Assembly (NCBI RefSeq): GCF_947623445.1
Contig: NC_135247.1
Span: forward strand, 560,501 to 624,500
Source: Clavelina lepadiformis
Taxonomy: Eukaryota > Chordata > Ascidiacea > Aplousobranchia > Clavelinidae
Direction: 5' to 3'
Length of the DNA: 64,000 bases
The position numbers and the translations under genes are program-made. Each line of letters opens with the position of its first letter. Within the stretch, counting starts at the first letter, position 1. The notes under the pieces are model-generated. The model saw only the letters and a list, made by a program, of their open reading frames with translations. It did not search any database and had not been told where the DNA came from. Shown one piece after another: positions 49,138 through 60,840 of the stretch.

Positions 49138-52100
49138 TCTTGATATGGTTTTGTGTTTCTTGTTCAGTCTCAAAACATGAGTGAGAACTTGTTTATAAAA
49201 GTTTGTTTACGCTTTTGCATTTGTTGAGAAGAAAATGACCTCCTAACCTATGCCCGTGTTTAACTATATTATGCTTTCTGCTTCAATTGCAATTCCTAAT
49301 GTACATGGTGTACATAGTACAATGATAGTATTACTGCTATGTATGACAGCGGTTGCAAATTGGAACGTTATAGTTAATGTGCTGAATCTATCACTTTGTA
49401 CAAAAGAATTTAAACTCCTAAATAAAAGTCATAACCACAGTAAAATGTTTTGAAAATTTCTTCAACTTTATTCAAACTTTCTAAACTAAAATTTACATTT
49501 CTCAGCTGTTACCTGTTGTGTAGTAATATTATTCACTTTGTAAGTTTATTAAAACACTTCCAAAGAGAACTAGATGTTAAATATTCCTGCTAGAAAGCAG
49601 AGAAAAGATGCTGTTAAAATGGTAATCAGTGCTTGGTACAGACACTCATTGTGTAATTGTTCTTCACATTGTGTATAAACAAACTTGTAATTAAGTGTTG
49701 ATGAAAGTAAATTGTTGCTACTGGTATCTGCATTGAAAATCCACCTTTCAAAGACCTGTGATTATCCTTGCCCACAAGTCTAACTCTCAAACACTAGCAA
49801 ACTCATAATTCTAGTTTTTAATTGAAATTCAATTTTTCATAAAGAAATAGAATTTGTGCAGAAAAACATTTCAGATACATAAAATCAATTAATAAATGAA
49901 CAATGACGTCATCACAGAAATTCAAAATTAGCCAAAGGAATGAAAAGTTTCAATTAAGCAGGTTCAAATCATTAATAATTTAAACCATCTTTGCTCAGTT
50001 GTGGAATACATTTTTGAATGTAAGGCTGTGGCACACATTGTGTCATTCAATCCATAATTTATGAACAAGCTTATACAGCACGTGATCATTAAAATATCAA
50101 TCATATACGTTTTTGAAAACTGCTGTTATGACAAAAAGGTATCAGTACGAAGCCTAAAAACAAATAAGCTTTTGAAATGAGGCGCTTTAGGTGTCTAATT
50201 AGGGGAGTTCACACTGCATGTCATCTTAAATCTCTTGGGAGTGATGGCAGACAAGTGAAAGGATATCACTTGTTGCTCAGGGTCTGGTATCCCCATTACT
50301 AAGCATGTAGTGAAATGATGAAATTTCAAGGGAAACCAATGTCTTATACATCTGTAACATCCATGTTTGGTTAAATTAAAATATGAAAGTTTTCTAACAA
50401 AATAATTTGACAAGCGATTTACTACTCACAGTGAGTTGTATGAAGAAACAAAAATTGCATCGTGAGTAGCAAAGATTCGTTTACAGAATATGAATCATTC
50501 TAAAATTGCGAAATTGAATCCAATTCAGGTAAAAATATTTAATTTGCTATTTTAACACAATTGCTAGATAGAATTAAACGGCCTGTACACAGTATGTGCC
50601 TTTGTGCTTGCTCAGGATAAGAATTATTGAACACATCATGATTAAATCACAGCACAAAGCACCATCACATTTCAATGTGAAAAATAAACACTGTAGCACC
50701 ATAGGAGTCTATTATAGAAGGCAGAAATACAAGAAGCCATACAGCACAGTTGTATATGCGCATGTTGGACACTGAAATAAAACTAAATTCAAACCTAAGC
50801 GAAATAAAAACAAGTGGAACAAATTCACTACAAAAAGAAACCATAAAAGCAGAGCATGTAAATATACACAACATCGATAAGTCATCTGTTACAAATATAT
50901 ATGTTCATATGATGCCATAGCACGTATCTGGCATGTAGTAAGGACCAATATAGAAGGGTGGAAATAATGGTGGGTTGCACCCAAACGTATATTGTTGGCA
51001 TCACCACCAACCTACATATACTGATATGCTTTTACCCGAAATAAATAATTTGCTTGTTATGCGCAATTTTCCAGTGAACTGGTTGTTACCTTCCACCCAA
51101 CCATCAAAAGATTTACTATCAAGTTAACAATTGCTATAAACCTTCATTCCAAGGAAACCTATTGATTCTTTCAATTGAGCCTGTGGAGAAGGTGGATTTT
51201 ACGTAAATGTAAATAACAATGAACAATCTCTTTCAAAAGCAAACAATGATGGTCATCTCAATGATGTCATAGAGGATCTTATTACGTGAAAGGTAACCAA
51301 CGCAGAACATAATAGGTTTTGTGTTGAGTGTAGCTTTGTTATTTTTAACAACTGGCGACATCACATTGGTGCCAAGTGAAAAGAAAACACAATATTGGAC
51401 ATTGACACCTTGGAAACCAACATTATGTCATCTCATTAAGTGAAACAGTGCCAACAAAGTGAACATTTACTTCACAGACATAATAAGCTGTAATTTCACC
51501 TTCAAAAGCTGACAAAGTATTAAGGAGTTCAGTTCACAAGTACTTAATATTCTCTAGGGGCCTCTTATAACTCTTAAGTTAAGTAGGAAGCCTTGTTAAA
51601 ACATTCCCTTGCATTGAAGTCTTGCTTAGTCCGAATTTGGGGGAAATGAATTCGGAGTTGAGAGGGATAGTTGTGTGGAAATAAGCTAATTTCCGCTTCT
51701 TTATAAAAAATATTGACACAAACAAAATTTGAATGAGTTCCAGAGCAACAGAAGCAAATCAAGTAAATCATTAATCCAGGTCTGAGATCAACCAACCTCA
51801 ACAACAGATGGCTTATGGGGTAAAACCTTCTACCACAATAATACCACTGTACATTGACATCAATGATCAATCATTTGCCAACAAGAACGCCTAGAATTTA
51901 TGAGCACGATTATACAAACAGAGACCTAGAGAGTGTTACATCATGCAGTGTGCAGCTGCAGTAACTTGCATACACACCCATTCATTATCCCATTAAGAAA
52001 CACTCTTCTACAATTTGAAGCATAATTGGGTTAATTACTAATTCTAAACACAGTAATAAGGGGACTGTACAGCTAGGCAAACCAGTTTGGGCAATCACAG

Positions 52101-52170
52101 TAAAAGCAATACACTAAGATGCACTGCGCAGTAATCTTATAAATAACAATAATACTCTACCAGTTGCTTA
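49138..52170. other. 3 kb between converging SPATA24-like and RAB11FIP genes
   Basis: No convincing exon on either strand. It probably contains 3' untranslated sequence of both genes. No recognisable transposon. Confidence 0.45.
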
Positions 52171-53914
52171 CTATTTAATCTCCAGCATTCCAGGATCTTT
52201 CTCGAGGATGTTGAGGATAATTTTGTCAAGATAATCCCGAAGCTGGTCATTCACGTCTTCCTGTTTCCTCAATGCCTCCATCACTTCATCCTTGCTTGCG
52301 TGAGAAAGCTCCTGAGCTATTGACTGTCCATCTCCACACATTAAAGTTCGAACATCGGAGAGATTTTGGGCCAACTGGCCAGAAAGTTCTTCGTTCTTGC
52401 TTTTCAATTCATCATTTTCAGCTTTCAGGCTGTCCATGTGCGCTTTCAATTTTGCAGGAAGTGGATCATTCTTGGAGAGCGCCACCATCGTTTCAAGGTC
52501 GCCCTTTTCCAGCTGAATAGCTTCAAGCTGATGACGAAGAAGATTTATCTCATCGCGAAGACGAGATTCTTGTTCCTCATGCTTGTCTTCTTGTTGCGCA
52601 AAACGTTGGTTTAACCTTCGAACAAAGTTCATTTTCCATAAACATGCACGCATGATTGCCCGCATGAAATCACATGAGGTAAAAGGTAACGAACATTTAA
52701 AGCAGAAAGATCATAAATGTCTAAGTTCATTTTGTATCACAATCACCTTCTGTATTCTTCATTAATCTCTATTATCTGCTTCGTAAGATCTTCAGTTTTA
52801 TTCTGGAAACTAACAAGAGATTCTCTTCGCTCTCTTGCGCTGTTTTTTGTCGTAACCAGCTCAGATTCAAGCCTCTCCTTATCAGCTGCTAACATCTCGA
52901 TACGGCTTTGAAGTATCTGCATGCACATTTCCGTTAAGATTCATTTCATATGCAATGAAGCAGTATTATGCAGGATAATAAAAGGTACACAGCATCTGCC
53001 AATGCTGTCAGCAGATAACCTGAATCAAGCAACCAAAGCCTAACCTGGATCTGCAAGTCGTGTTCACGATTCAGGTCGTCCAATTTGTGTCTGGAATCTC
53101 GTTGTAGCTCTTCGCTCCGGTCGGCCATGTCTTGAACTTTTTCTTCCAGCTCATTGACTTGATGGCTGAGTTGCTGGTTCTCCCGCTTTACAGCTTCATA
53201 CTGGGACTGCAAAGTCTTCTCCTCGGCAAGCCGGCTTAAATGGTCCTGATAAATCATACGTTAAGATTACAATACTAATTTAGATATATCTATACATGAT
53301 AATAACATAATGTAATAACGTGAAAAAAGACATACTTGCAAGCTGTCAACTTTGTCATGCAAGTCATCAATCTCAGATGACACTGATGATGTTTCCCCTT
53401 CACACTGAGGTTCAAAACTTAAGCTTCCATTCTGTGCTCTCATATTCCAGCTATGAGCACGCCTGTGAGATCTACGAAAACTTCCGTGCCTTTTAAACTG
53501 TTCGGAATTCGACTCGTGCATTTTAATAGGACTTAGGTTGTGTGGGGATTCCCCAACGGCTTCAAAGTTCTCCATTTCTCCAGCGATGCTGTCGTCTTCA
53601 GGGATGTCGTACTCGTTGTAGGTGTTCTCAGGATCGGAACTGTCTCCGTCATCGTCTTCCCGATAGAAGCCAGGTTTTGCAGGGTGCCTTACAACAGAAG
53701 TGTCCTGCAGAGTGTTCACAGCGTCACAGAATTCGTCAAATGAAATCCTCCCTTTCCTCTCTGGGTCTAATGCATTCTGTATCGTGATTAAGGATGACTG
53801 ATCGCTAAATTGTTCGGAGAGTTTGTCGGCTAAATATTCCGTTAAAATATATCCATTTCCGTCAGGATTACATAGATCAAAAACCCCTCTCAAATTTGAT
53901 CCATCATCAGCCAT
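52171..53914 (-). CDS. rab11fip3/4: RAB11 family-interacting protein 3/4-like (class II FIP), 4 exons
   Basis: Exons on the minus strand, 53914-53336, 53245-53045, 52916-52747 and 52615-52171, join in phase to 464 residues. The N-terminus holds two EF-hand-like loops: NPDGNGYILTEY is imperfect and DPERKGRISFDE is good. A Ser/acidic linker follows, then a long coiled coil from exon 1's end to the C-terminus. The last 30 residues (EDVNDQLRDYLDKIILNILE, then KDPGMLEIK) are the FIP Rab11-binding domain; vertebrate FIP3/4 end in a very similar YMDKIILAILDHNPSILEIK. EF-hands plus this domain define class II FIPs, dimeric Rab11/Arf effectors on recycling endosomes and at the cleavage furrow. It is shorter than vertebrate FIP4 (about 637), mainly in the linker and coil. 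The acceptor of exon 4 (TTCGAAG) is weak and was chosen on phase. Confidence 0.9.
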
Positions 53915-56252
53915 AACAGAAACAGATCTTTACAAAACAATCTACAAGAAAAAACGCGTTGTTATGAGTTAAGAATTGCAAATAATATTACACAGAATCA
54001 TGCTGAACACCAACAACAAAATAAAGTAGTTGTGTCTAACTATTAAAACATACAATATAACTCTTATTAAATTTCGACAGTAATTTTCAGATGCAGACAG
54101 TGAATGAAAGGTGGACTGCCATACTGCACCTATTAGTTACACTAACCTTTACCACAATCGCACAACATGGCCATAAGAGTAATTATGGAAATGTCACGCT
54201 CTTTGTCCAGCTGTCTGCGTAATAATCTGTCCACAGTTGCAACTATGGCAGTCTGGGCGTTAAACTACAACAGTCTATGAACTACGATTTCAAACACCAT
54301 TGTGGTATGAACTTACATGACCTTTGCCACATGTCATAAATTGGCAATTACTTAATTCAGCAACATACGGTACATGTACAAGAGAGATAAACCTAATAAT
54401 AATAATAATATTAAAGCGCTTAACAGTGAAGATTGCGGTAGAGTTTAAACTGACTGCAGTGTCACCATATGACAGCTAGCTAATAGTTCTATTCTATAAT
54501 GACAAACAACCTTATGCGGCCTATCAACAACCATAAACCATGAAAGTTTTTCTTCAAGCAAATATCCCTGCCGTGGGGTAGAAAGCGGAGTTTACTTGCG
54601 CTTGGCATATTTTCGTCAACAAGTCTGAGATCTATCGAACTACGCTTAAAGATGTCGCGATACCGCGTCTCTACGTCAGCAATGTCTACAAACATAAAGC
54701 GACGCCTTTCTCTTTGTGACCTTCACAGATGTTTAAAAATAGAAACGACAGCGACGAACGGTCTTGTGTCTCCAGCTAGCGGTCAGAATTTAATCAGGGT
54801 ATAGTCGTCATGACAAATAGCAGGTATGAGCTACTTTGCAAAGTTAACTGGGTATTCTTAGTTCATTGAAAAAGAAAAAAACACTCTTACAAAATTTCTT
54901 CCCTTATGTTTCTCGTCAATAAAAGCCAAGTCACTCCATTGGTGTTAAAAAGTTGTTGGTTTAATCAGCTAAACTGGGTAAATCACCTGACTCAAGTGTC
55001 CGCTCCGTGGCAAATAGGGTTCTCAAGCTGCAGGTTATAGCCTAAATACCTGTATTATCAGCATACGGTATCTAATTTGGTAAGGTTATAAACCACATAA
55101 ATATTAATATTAAAGCTAACTTGGCCTTGACAAACCCTGTCTTTCACCGAAACTGGGCTGCCATGCATTCCATCGTTAATAAAGTTTAGGAGAGTTGGTG
55201 AAACGAATTTCGGGAGAATTCACGACAAGTTTTAAGTGATATTAGCCTACGGACTACGGTTTCAAAGTTATGTAGTTAGACTTGGCTATATGCTTACAAC
55301 ATTTATTTGATGTGGTCCACTTTGCTGTAAAATTCAAGGCTGGTAGAACTGGCCCGGGGTAAAATTGAAATCAAATTGAACATAATGCTATGTTTTCGTT
55401 TTAACTTTCATCCCAATTGACACAGAGAACATTGCTTTATCCTTTAATAGGTATGTGAGGACACCAGTGTTCCCTCTAAGAAAATTTTACGCTGAGCAAA
55501 TATTTGATTTAGTGAGCATGAGCATTTTAATGCTGAGTTAAAATGAATTATCAACTTTGTGAATTACCAACTTGATTTCCGGTATCATCATTGTAATTTA
55601 GTGTCACACACTCTACTGCTGTATTTAACCATTCCTCTCTAAATTCAGTCTTCCTTTTTTGCTTCGTTTCCTTGAATAGACATCTCACTGGTAGGTCTGT
55701 ATTTAACTTGGATAAATATTCGCTCAGTTTAGAAAATGTAATTACTGTAAATAGTAAAACCAGTCTTCAGAGTCGAAACTGGAAAATAAAAATCTTTTGC
55801 AAGCTAAGGAATAAAGTTAGTTGCATCCACGAGTGTGGAGTGTTTGTGAAGCAAAGACAAAGGATTGTGATGTAACAAAAGGGTACTGTATGTCTGTATG
55901 CTCATGTGCATCAGCACACGGTATAAATGCGATAAGCGCAGAAGCGTTCTGTCCAAAAATACTGTTGAAGATCATTTTACTTTTAAATTTGGAAATTGCA
56001 AGTGCGCAAGAATGAGATTTTACTGCGCAAATAGTCTGGTGGTACTGCGCATTTGCTCAGTTGCGCACCTTAGAGGGAACACTGATCGCGGTCCTTACTT
56101 TTATAGGGGTCTAAAGGGAATTTTTGAATGATCAATAAGCGTCAAGTATCTTGATTTCTAATGGAAACATGTAACCAATGAACCAACAACAGTCTTCATA
56201 TTTTTATGTATTAAATATCTATTTGCGAGAAACTTTATAGTGAAGTAATCAT
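53915..56252. other. upstream region of RAB11FIP and repeat-containing spacer
   Basis: It contains the leader (an acceptor TTTTGTAAAG lies about 13 bases before the RAB11FIP ATG, implying an upstream untranslated exon), an ATA-rich tract near 54395 and a hAT-like element listed separately. A 68-codon minus-strand frame at 54489-54695 could be part of a leader exon but is unsupported. Confidence 0.4.
55465..56084. mobile_element. hAT-like element with perfect 16-bp inverted repeats
   Basis: CAGTGTTCCCTCTAAG at the left and CTTAGAGGGAACACTG at the right are exact reverse complements. This is a common hAT terminus. The 620-bp interior is AT-rich with no transposase frame. The flanking 8-mers do not match, so the target duplication is lost or the ends were rearranged. 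Confidence 0.75.
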
Positions 56253-56440
56253 GGGCTCTGTAGCCGAGTGGTTCAAGCGATGGACTCGCATCAAATGTTC
56301 CTTATGTTCCGTGTTCGATACCCGCTGGCGCTATGCGCTTCGGTCAAGAAATCAACGACACCTGCTTGTTCAGTGGACCTGGTAGATAGTTCGGGCAATA
56401 CGGATAAAAAATCAATATTTTTTGATTTGTGCATTTTGGT
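56253..56440 (+). repeat. tRNA-related SINE-like sequence
   Basis: GGGCTCTGTAGCCGAGTGG has a good Pol III A box and GTGTTCGATACCC a fair B box, spaced as in a class II (Leu/Ser) tRNA. The anticodon stem does not pair, so it is not a working tRNA. A tail of unrelated sequence and an A/T-rich run near 56400-56425 follow, as in SINEs. Confidence 0.5.
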
Positions 56441-56632
56441 TTTAACCAAAATAAAAAGTGTTTGACAATTTCCAATCGGAGCTTGCACAAAAGCTAACCC
56501 AAAGGCAAAGGTAACTGGAGCTCTAGCAATGAGGAATCCTCGCCGAATTTTGGTCGTGCAAAAAACTTTCCTCAGTCCGAGGATAAATATTAATTAGTTA
56601 TCTTACCCTACCATTGTATATTGAATATTGAG

Positions 56633-56652
56633 TCTAACTAGCGTGGTCTAGA
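56633..56652. repeat. lone unit related to the 26-bp minisatellite at 60665
   Basis: TCTAACTAGCGTGGTCTAGA matches the core TCTAGCTAGCGTAGTCTAGA of the minisatellite on the far side of the large array at two mismatches. Confidence 0.5.
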
Positions 56653-56712
56653 GTGCTCAAATGCTCAAATGGTCTAGCATCAAATAATCATCAAACGGTT
56701 GTTGGGTTAGGG

Positions 56713-57007
56713 CAGGCATGTGCAACCTTTTTCACTGGAGGGCCAAATACAAAATTTTGAATGACAACACGGGCCACATGACTTTTTCAGAAAAAATTAG
56801 TATCGTAAAACGACTTTCCTATGCAGTTTATGTAGTTAAGAAATAGATTTAATGCAGTCCACGACACGAAAATGCGAAAATTTCGAAAATTTCCATTGCT
56901 TTGATGTAAACTGCATCAAATAGTGATGGCTAGTATGAACTTCTAACATTTTGCTGAGCACCACGCGGGCCGCAGTGCGGCCCGCGGGCCACTGGTTGCA
57001 CATGTCA
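56713..57007. mobile_element. hAT-like non-autonomous element
   Basis: The left CAGGCATGTGCAACC and right GGTTGCACATG are inverted. GGAGGGCCAAATAC near the left and GCGGCCCGCGGGCC near the right are the usual interior of this hAT class. No transposase frame. Confidence 0.6.
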
Positions 57008-57071
57008 TATTGCACATATTGAAAAACTGTGAATAATTGTCGATGGAAGATGAGGAAACTGAAGAAAAATA

Positions 57072-59592
57072 AGTTCTAGCTAGTTAGCTAGTTAGCTAGT
57101 TAGCTAGTTAGCTAGTTAGCTAGTTAGCTAGTTAGCTAGTTAGCTAGTTAGCTAGTTAGCTAGTTAGCTAGTTAGCTAGTTAGCTAGTTAGCTAGTTAGC
57201 TAGTTAGCTAGTTAGCTAGTTAGCTAGTTAGCTAGTTAGCTAGTTAGCTAGTTAGCTAGTTAGCTAGTTAGCTAGTTAGCTAGTTAGCTAGTTAAGCTAG
57301 TTAAGCTAGTTAAGCTAGTTAAGCTAGTTAAGCTAGTTAAGCTAGTTAAGCTAGTTAAGCTAGTTAAGCTAGTTAAGCTAGTTAAGCTAGTTAAGCTAGT
57401 TAAGCTAGTTAAGCTAGTTAGCTAGTTAGCTAGTTAGCTAGTTAGCTAGTTAGCTAGTTAGCTAGTTAGCTAGTTAGCTAGTTAGCTAGTTAGCTAGTTA
57501 GCTAGTTAGCTAGTTAGCTAGTTAGCTAGTTAGCTAGTTAGCTAGTTAGCTAGTTAGCTAGTTAAGCTAGTTAAGCTAGTTAAGCTAGTTAAGCTAGTTA
57601 AGCTAGTTAAGCTAGTTAAGCTAGTTAAGCTAGTTAGCTAGTTAGCTAGTTAGCTAGTTAGCTAGTTAGCTAGTTAGCTAGTTAGCTAGTTAAGCTAGTT
57701 AAGCTAGTTAAGCTAGTTAAGCTAGTTAAGCTAGTTAAGCTAGTTAAGCTAGTTAAGCTAGTTAAGCTAGTTAAGCTAGTTAAGCTAGTTAAGCTAGTTA
57801 AGCTAGTTAAGCTAGTTAAGCTAGTTAAGCTAGTTAGCTAGTTAGCTAGTTAGCTAGTTAGCTAGTTAGCTAGTTAGCTAGTTAGCTAGTTAGCTAGTTA
57901 GCTAGTTAGCTAGTTAGCTAGTTAGCTAGTTAGCTAGTTAGCTAGTTAGCTAGTTAGCTAGTTAGCTAGTTAGCTAGTTAGCTAGTTAGCTAGTTAAGCT
58001 AGTTAAGCTAGTTAAGCTAGTTAGCTAGTTAGCTAGTTAGCTAGTTAGCTAGTTAAGCTAGTTAAGCTAGTTAGCTAGTTAGCTAGTTAGCTAGTTAGCT
58101 AGTTAGCTAGTTAGCTAGTTAAGCTAGTTAGCTAGTTAGCTAGTTAGCTAGTTAGCTAGTTAGCTAGTTAGCTAGTTAGCTAGTTAGCTAGTTTAGCTAG
58201 TTAAGCTAGTTAGCTAGTTAAGCTAGTTAGCTAGTTAGCTAGTTAAGCTAGTTAAGCTAGTTAAGCTAGTTAGCTAGTTAAGCTAGTTAAGCTAGTTAAG
58301 CTAGTTAAGCTAGTTAAGCTAGTTAGCTAGTTAGCTAGTTAGCTAGTTAGCTAGTTAGCTAGTTAAGCTAGTTAAGCTAGTTAGCTAGTTAGCTAGTTAG
58401 CTAGTTAGCTAGTTAGCTAGTTAGCTAGTTAAGCTAGTTAGCTAGTTAAGCTAGTTAAGCTAGTTAAGCTAGTTAAGCTAGTTAAGCTAGTTAAGCTAGT
58501 TAAGCTAGTTAGCTAGTTAGCTAGTTAGCTAGTTAGCTAGTTAGCTAGTTAGCTAGTTAGCTAGTTAGCTAGTTAAGCTAGTTAAGCTAGTTAAGCTAGT
58601 TAAGCTAGTTAAGCTAGTTAAGCTAGTTAAGCTAGTTAAGCTAGTTAAGCTAGTTAAGCTAGTTAAGCTAGTTAAGCTAGTTAAGCTAGTTAAGCTAGTT
58701 AGCTAGTTAGCTAGTTAGCTAGTTAGCTAGTTAGCTAGTTAAGCTAGTTAGCTAGTTAGCTAGTTAGCTAGTTAGCTAGTTAGCTAGTTAGCTAGTTAGC
58801 TAGTTAGCTAGTTTAGCTAGTTTAGCTAGTTAAGCTAGTTAGCTAGTTAAGCTAGTTAGCTAGTTAGCTAGTTAGCTAGTTAGCTAGTTAGCTAGTTAGC
58901 TAGTTAGCTAGTTAAGCTAGTTAAGCTAGTTAGCTAGTTAGCTAGTTAGCTAGTTAGCTAGTTAGCTAGTTAGCTAGTTAAGCTAGTTAGCTAGTTAAGC
59001 TAGTTAAGCTAGTTAAGCTAGTTAAGCTAGTTAAGCTAGTTAAGCTAGTTAGCTAGTTAGCTAGTTAGCTAGTTAGCTAGTTAGCTAGTTAGCTAGTTAG
59101 CTAGTTAGCTAGTTAGCTAGTTAGCTAGTTAGCTAGTTAAGCTAGTTAAGCTAGTTAAGCTAGTTAAGCTAGTTAAGCTAGTTAAGCTAGTTAAGCTAGT
59201 TAAGCTAGTTAAGCTAGTTAAGCTAGTTAAGCTAGTTAAGCTAGTTAAGCTAGTTAAGCTAGTTAAGCTAGTTAAGCTAGTTAAGCTAGTTAAGCTAGTT
59301 AAGCTAGTTAAGCTAGTTAAGCTAGTTAAGCTAGTTAAGCTAGTTAAGCTAGTTAAGCTAGTTAGCTAGTTAGCTAGTTAGCTAGTTAGCTAGTTAGCTA
59401 GTTAGCTAGTTAGCTAGTTAGCTAGTTAGCTAGTTAGCTAGTTAGCTAGTTAGCTAGTTAGCTAGTTAGCTAGTTAGCTAGTTAGCTAGTTAGCTAGTTA
59501 GCTAGTTAGCTAGTTAGCTAGTTAGCTAGTTAGCTAGTTAGCTAGTTAGCTAGTTAGCTAGTTAGCTAGTTAGCTAGTTAGCTAGTTAGCTA
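57072..59592. repeat. 2.5 kb satellite of AGCTAGTT (8-bp) and AAGCTAGTT (9-bp) units
   Basis: Roughly 300 uninterrupted copies of AGCTAGTT, interspersed in runs with AAGCTAGTT and a few TAGCTAGTTT variants (near 58191, 58811 and 58821). Runs of one unit type alternate with runs of the other, and the pattern of run lengths recurs: the blocks around 58370-58500 and 58910-59047 look alike, indicating segmental duplication inside the array. There is no non-repeat spacer, so it is not a CRISPR array. It ends three bases from tRNA-Arg. Confidence 0.95.
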
Positions 59593-59594
59593 AT

Positions 59595-59668
59595 CATCCC
59601 TGCCGGGATTCGAACCCAGAACCTCTGGATTAGAAGTCCAGCGCGCTAATCCATTGCGCCACAGAGAC
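59595..59668 (-). tRNA. tRNA-Arg (anticodon UCU)
   Basis: 74 nt. It pairs as a full cloverleaf: acceptor GTCTCTG/CAGGGAT, anticodon arm CTGGA-CTTCTAA-TCCAG, T arm CTGGG-TTCGAAT-CCCGG. A box TGGCGCAATGG and B box GGTTCGAATCC are intact. There is no intron. It is transcribed leftward into the AGCTAGTT array with no T-run directly after it. Confidence 0.95.
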
Positions 59669-59856
59669 AAACTCATACCAAGTTTTAACATTTTCCCCCT
59701 TTAAAAAACAATCCAACCTAGAAAGTCGGAAAAAATTACTTGATTGAACCGTTTTTGAACTAAGACATAAGTTTCTCAATGTTCGATTTTACTATCCGCT
59801 TCAATGCATTCCGACACAAAGTTAGCATATATGTTAGTAACATAATTTCAATTCCG

Positions 59857-59938
59857 CGTTGTCGGCAGGATTCGAACCTACGCGGGCAGAGCCCAACAGA
59901 TTTCAAGTCTGTCGCCTTAACCACTCGGCCACGACAAC
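59857..59938 (-). tRNA. tRNA-Ser (anticodon UGA)
   Basis: 82 nt with the long variable arm of serine tRNAs. Acceptor GTTGTCG/CGACAAC, anticodon arm CAGA-CTTGAAA-TCTG, A box TGGCCGAGTGG and B box GGTTCGAATCC. No intron. The first run of four or more T on its strand is about 125 bases downstream, near 59730. Confidence 0.95.
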
Positions 59939-59962
59939 TGTGCTGAATGTCCAATGCAAATA

Positions 59963-60576
59963 CAGTGAAATCCGCTTAATTCGGACACTTTGGTTCCGCT
60001 CACTTTTGGCCGAATTAAGCGGAGAAACGGCTTTGTCCGAATTAAGCGGAAAATCAATTGTTCGTTTCATGGTAATGCATAAAGGCAAAAAACGCATTTA
60101 AAATACTGTACTGTTGCGTAATAAATGAATTGCAGCTGCGCTATACTGCAGTAACTGGCACTGATCGCATAAAACGTCTTCGTTTACTTTAGTGAGCAAT
60201 TTCACTTTTTGTCCTAAACTTTTCCGTACAATTTTGTCCTACAAGATGGACGCGATTGTACCGAAGTAAAAGCGACTATGAAGCTGGCACGGCCTTATAT
60301 GAGTTCATTGTCGATTTCTACTGCATGGATCGTCATTATTTCACCATAATCGCTCATAATGCAATTGCATCTTGTCTTAAAACGAACGAAGTACTGTTTA
60401 TTGTGTCATAACCTAACGATGGAATTGCGAACATGTGTCCGAATTAAGCGAAGAATTGTCCGAATTAACAGGAGTTTTTTACGTTCAATTTTTACTTTTG
60501 TTCCGTTCCCGAGCATTTTGGCCGAATAAAGCGATTGTCCAGGTTATCCGGTGTCCGAATTAAGTGGATTCGACTG
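59963..60576. mobile_element. Tigger/pogo-like non-autonomous element
   Basis: The ends CAGTGAAATCCGCTTAATTCGG and the reverse of CCGAATTAAGTGGATTCGACTG are inverted repeats of about 25 bp flanked by TA on both sides, the target duplication of Tc1/mariner-pogo elements. The interior has several extra copies of TCCGAATTAAGCGGA and no transposase frame. Length 614 bp. Confidence 0.8.
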
Positions 60577-60664
60577 TAGATAAAATGCCACTTTTCTCGA
60601 ATCACTAGATAGATTCCACCATGTCGGTGTTTCCGGAATCTTCTCCTGACTTTCAAATCTTACA

Positions 60665-60832
60665 AGATGAAAATCTAGCTAGCGTAGTCTAGATGAAAAT
60701 CAAGCTAGCGTAGTCTAGATGAAAATCAAGCTAACGTAGTCTAGATGAAAATCAAGCCAGCGTAGTCTAGATGAAAATCTAGCAAGCGTAGTCTAGACGA
60801 AAATCTAGCCAGCGTAGTCTAGATGAGAATCA
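60665..60832. repeat. 26-bp minisatellite, about 6.5 copies
   Basis: Unit AGATGAAAATCTAGCTAGCG followed by TAGTCT, repeated head to tail with one to three changes per copy. Confidence 0.95.
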
Positions 60833-60840
60833 AGCTGATT

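Noticed and set aside
54489-54695. 68-codon minus-strand frame upstream of RAB11FIP
   Set aside because: Could be a leader exon with a GTAAAC donor, but joining it to the RAB11FIP acceptor puts it out of frame; no homology.
55672-56131. Several frames of 64-77 codons
   Set aside because: They fall inside or at the edge of a hAT-like relic and look like chance frames.
57072-59592. Possible CRISPR or telomere-like array
   Set aside because: Units are contiguous without spacers and the unit is not a telomere motif; it is a simple satellite.
59760-60101. Frames across tRNA-Ser and the Tigger-like element
   Set aside because: They overlap a structurally clear tRNA and inverted-repeat DNA.
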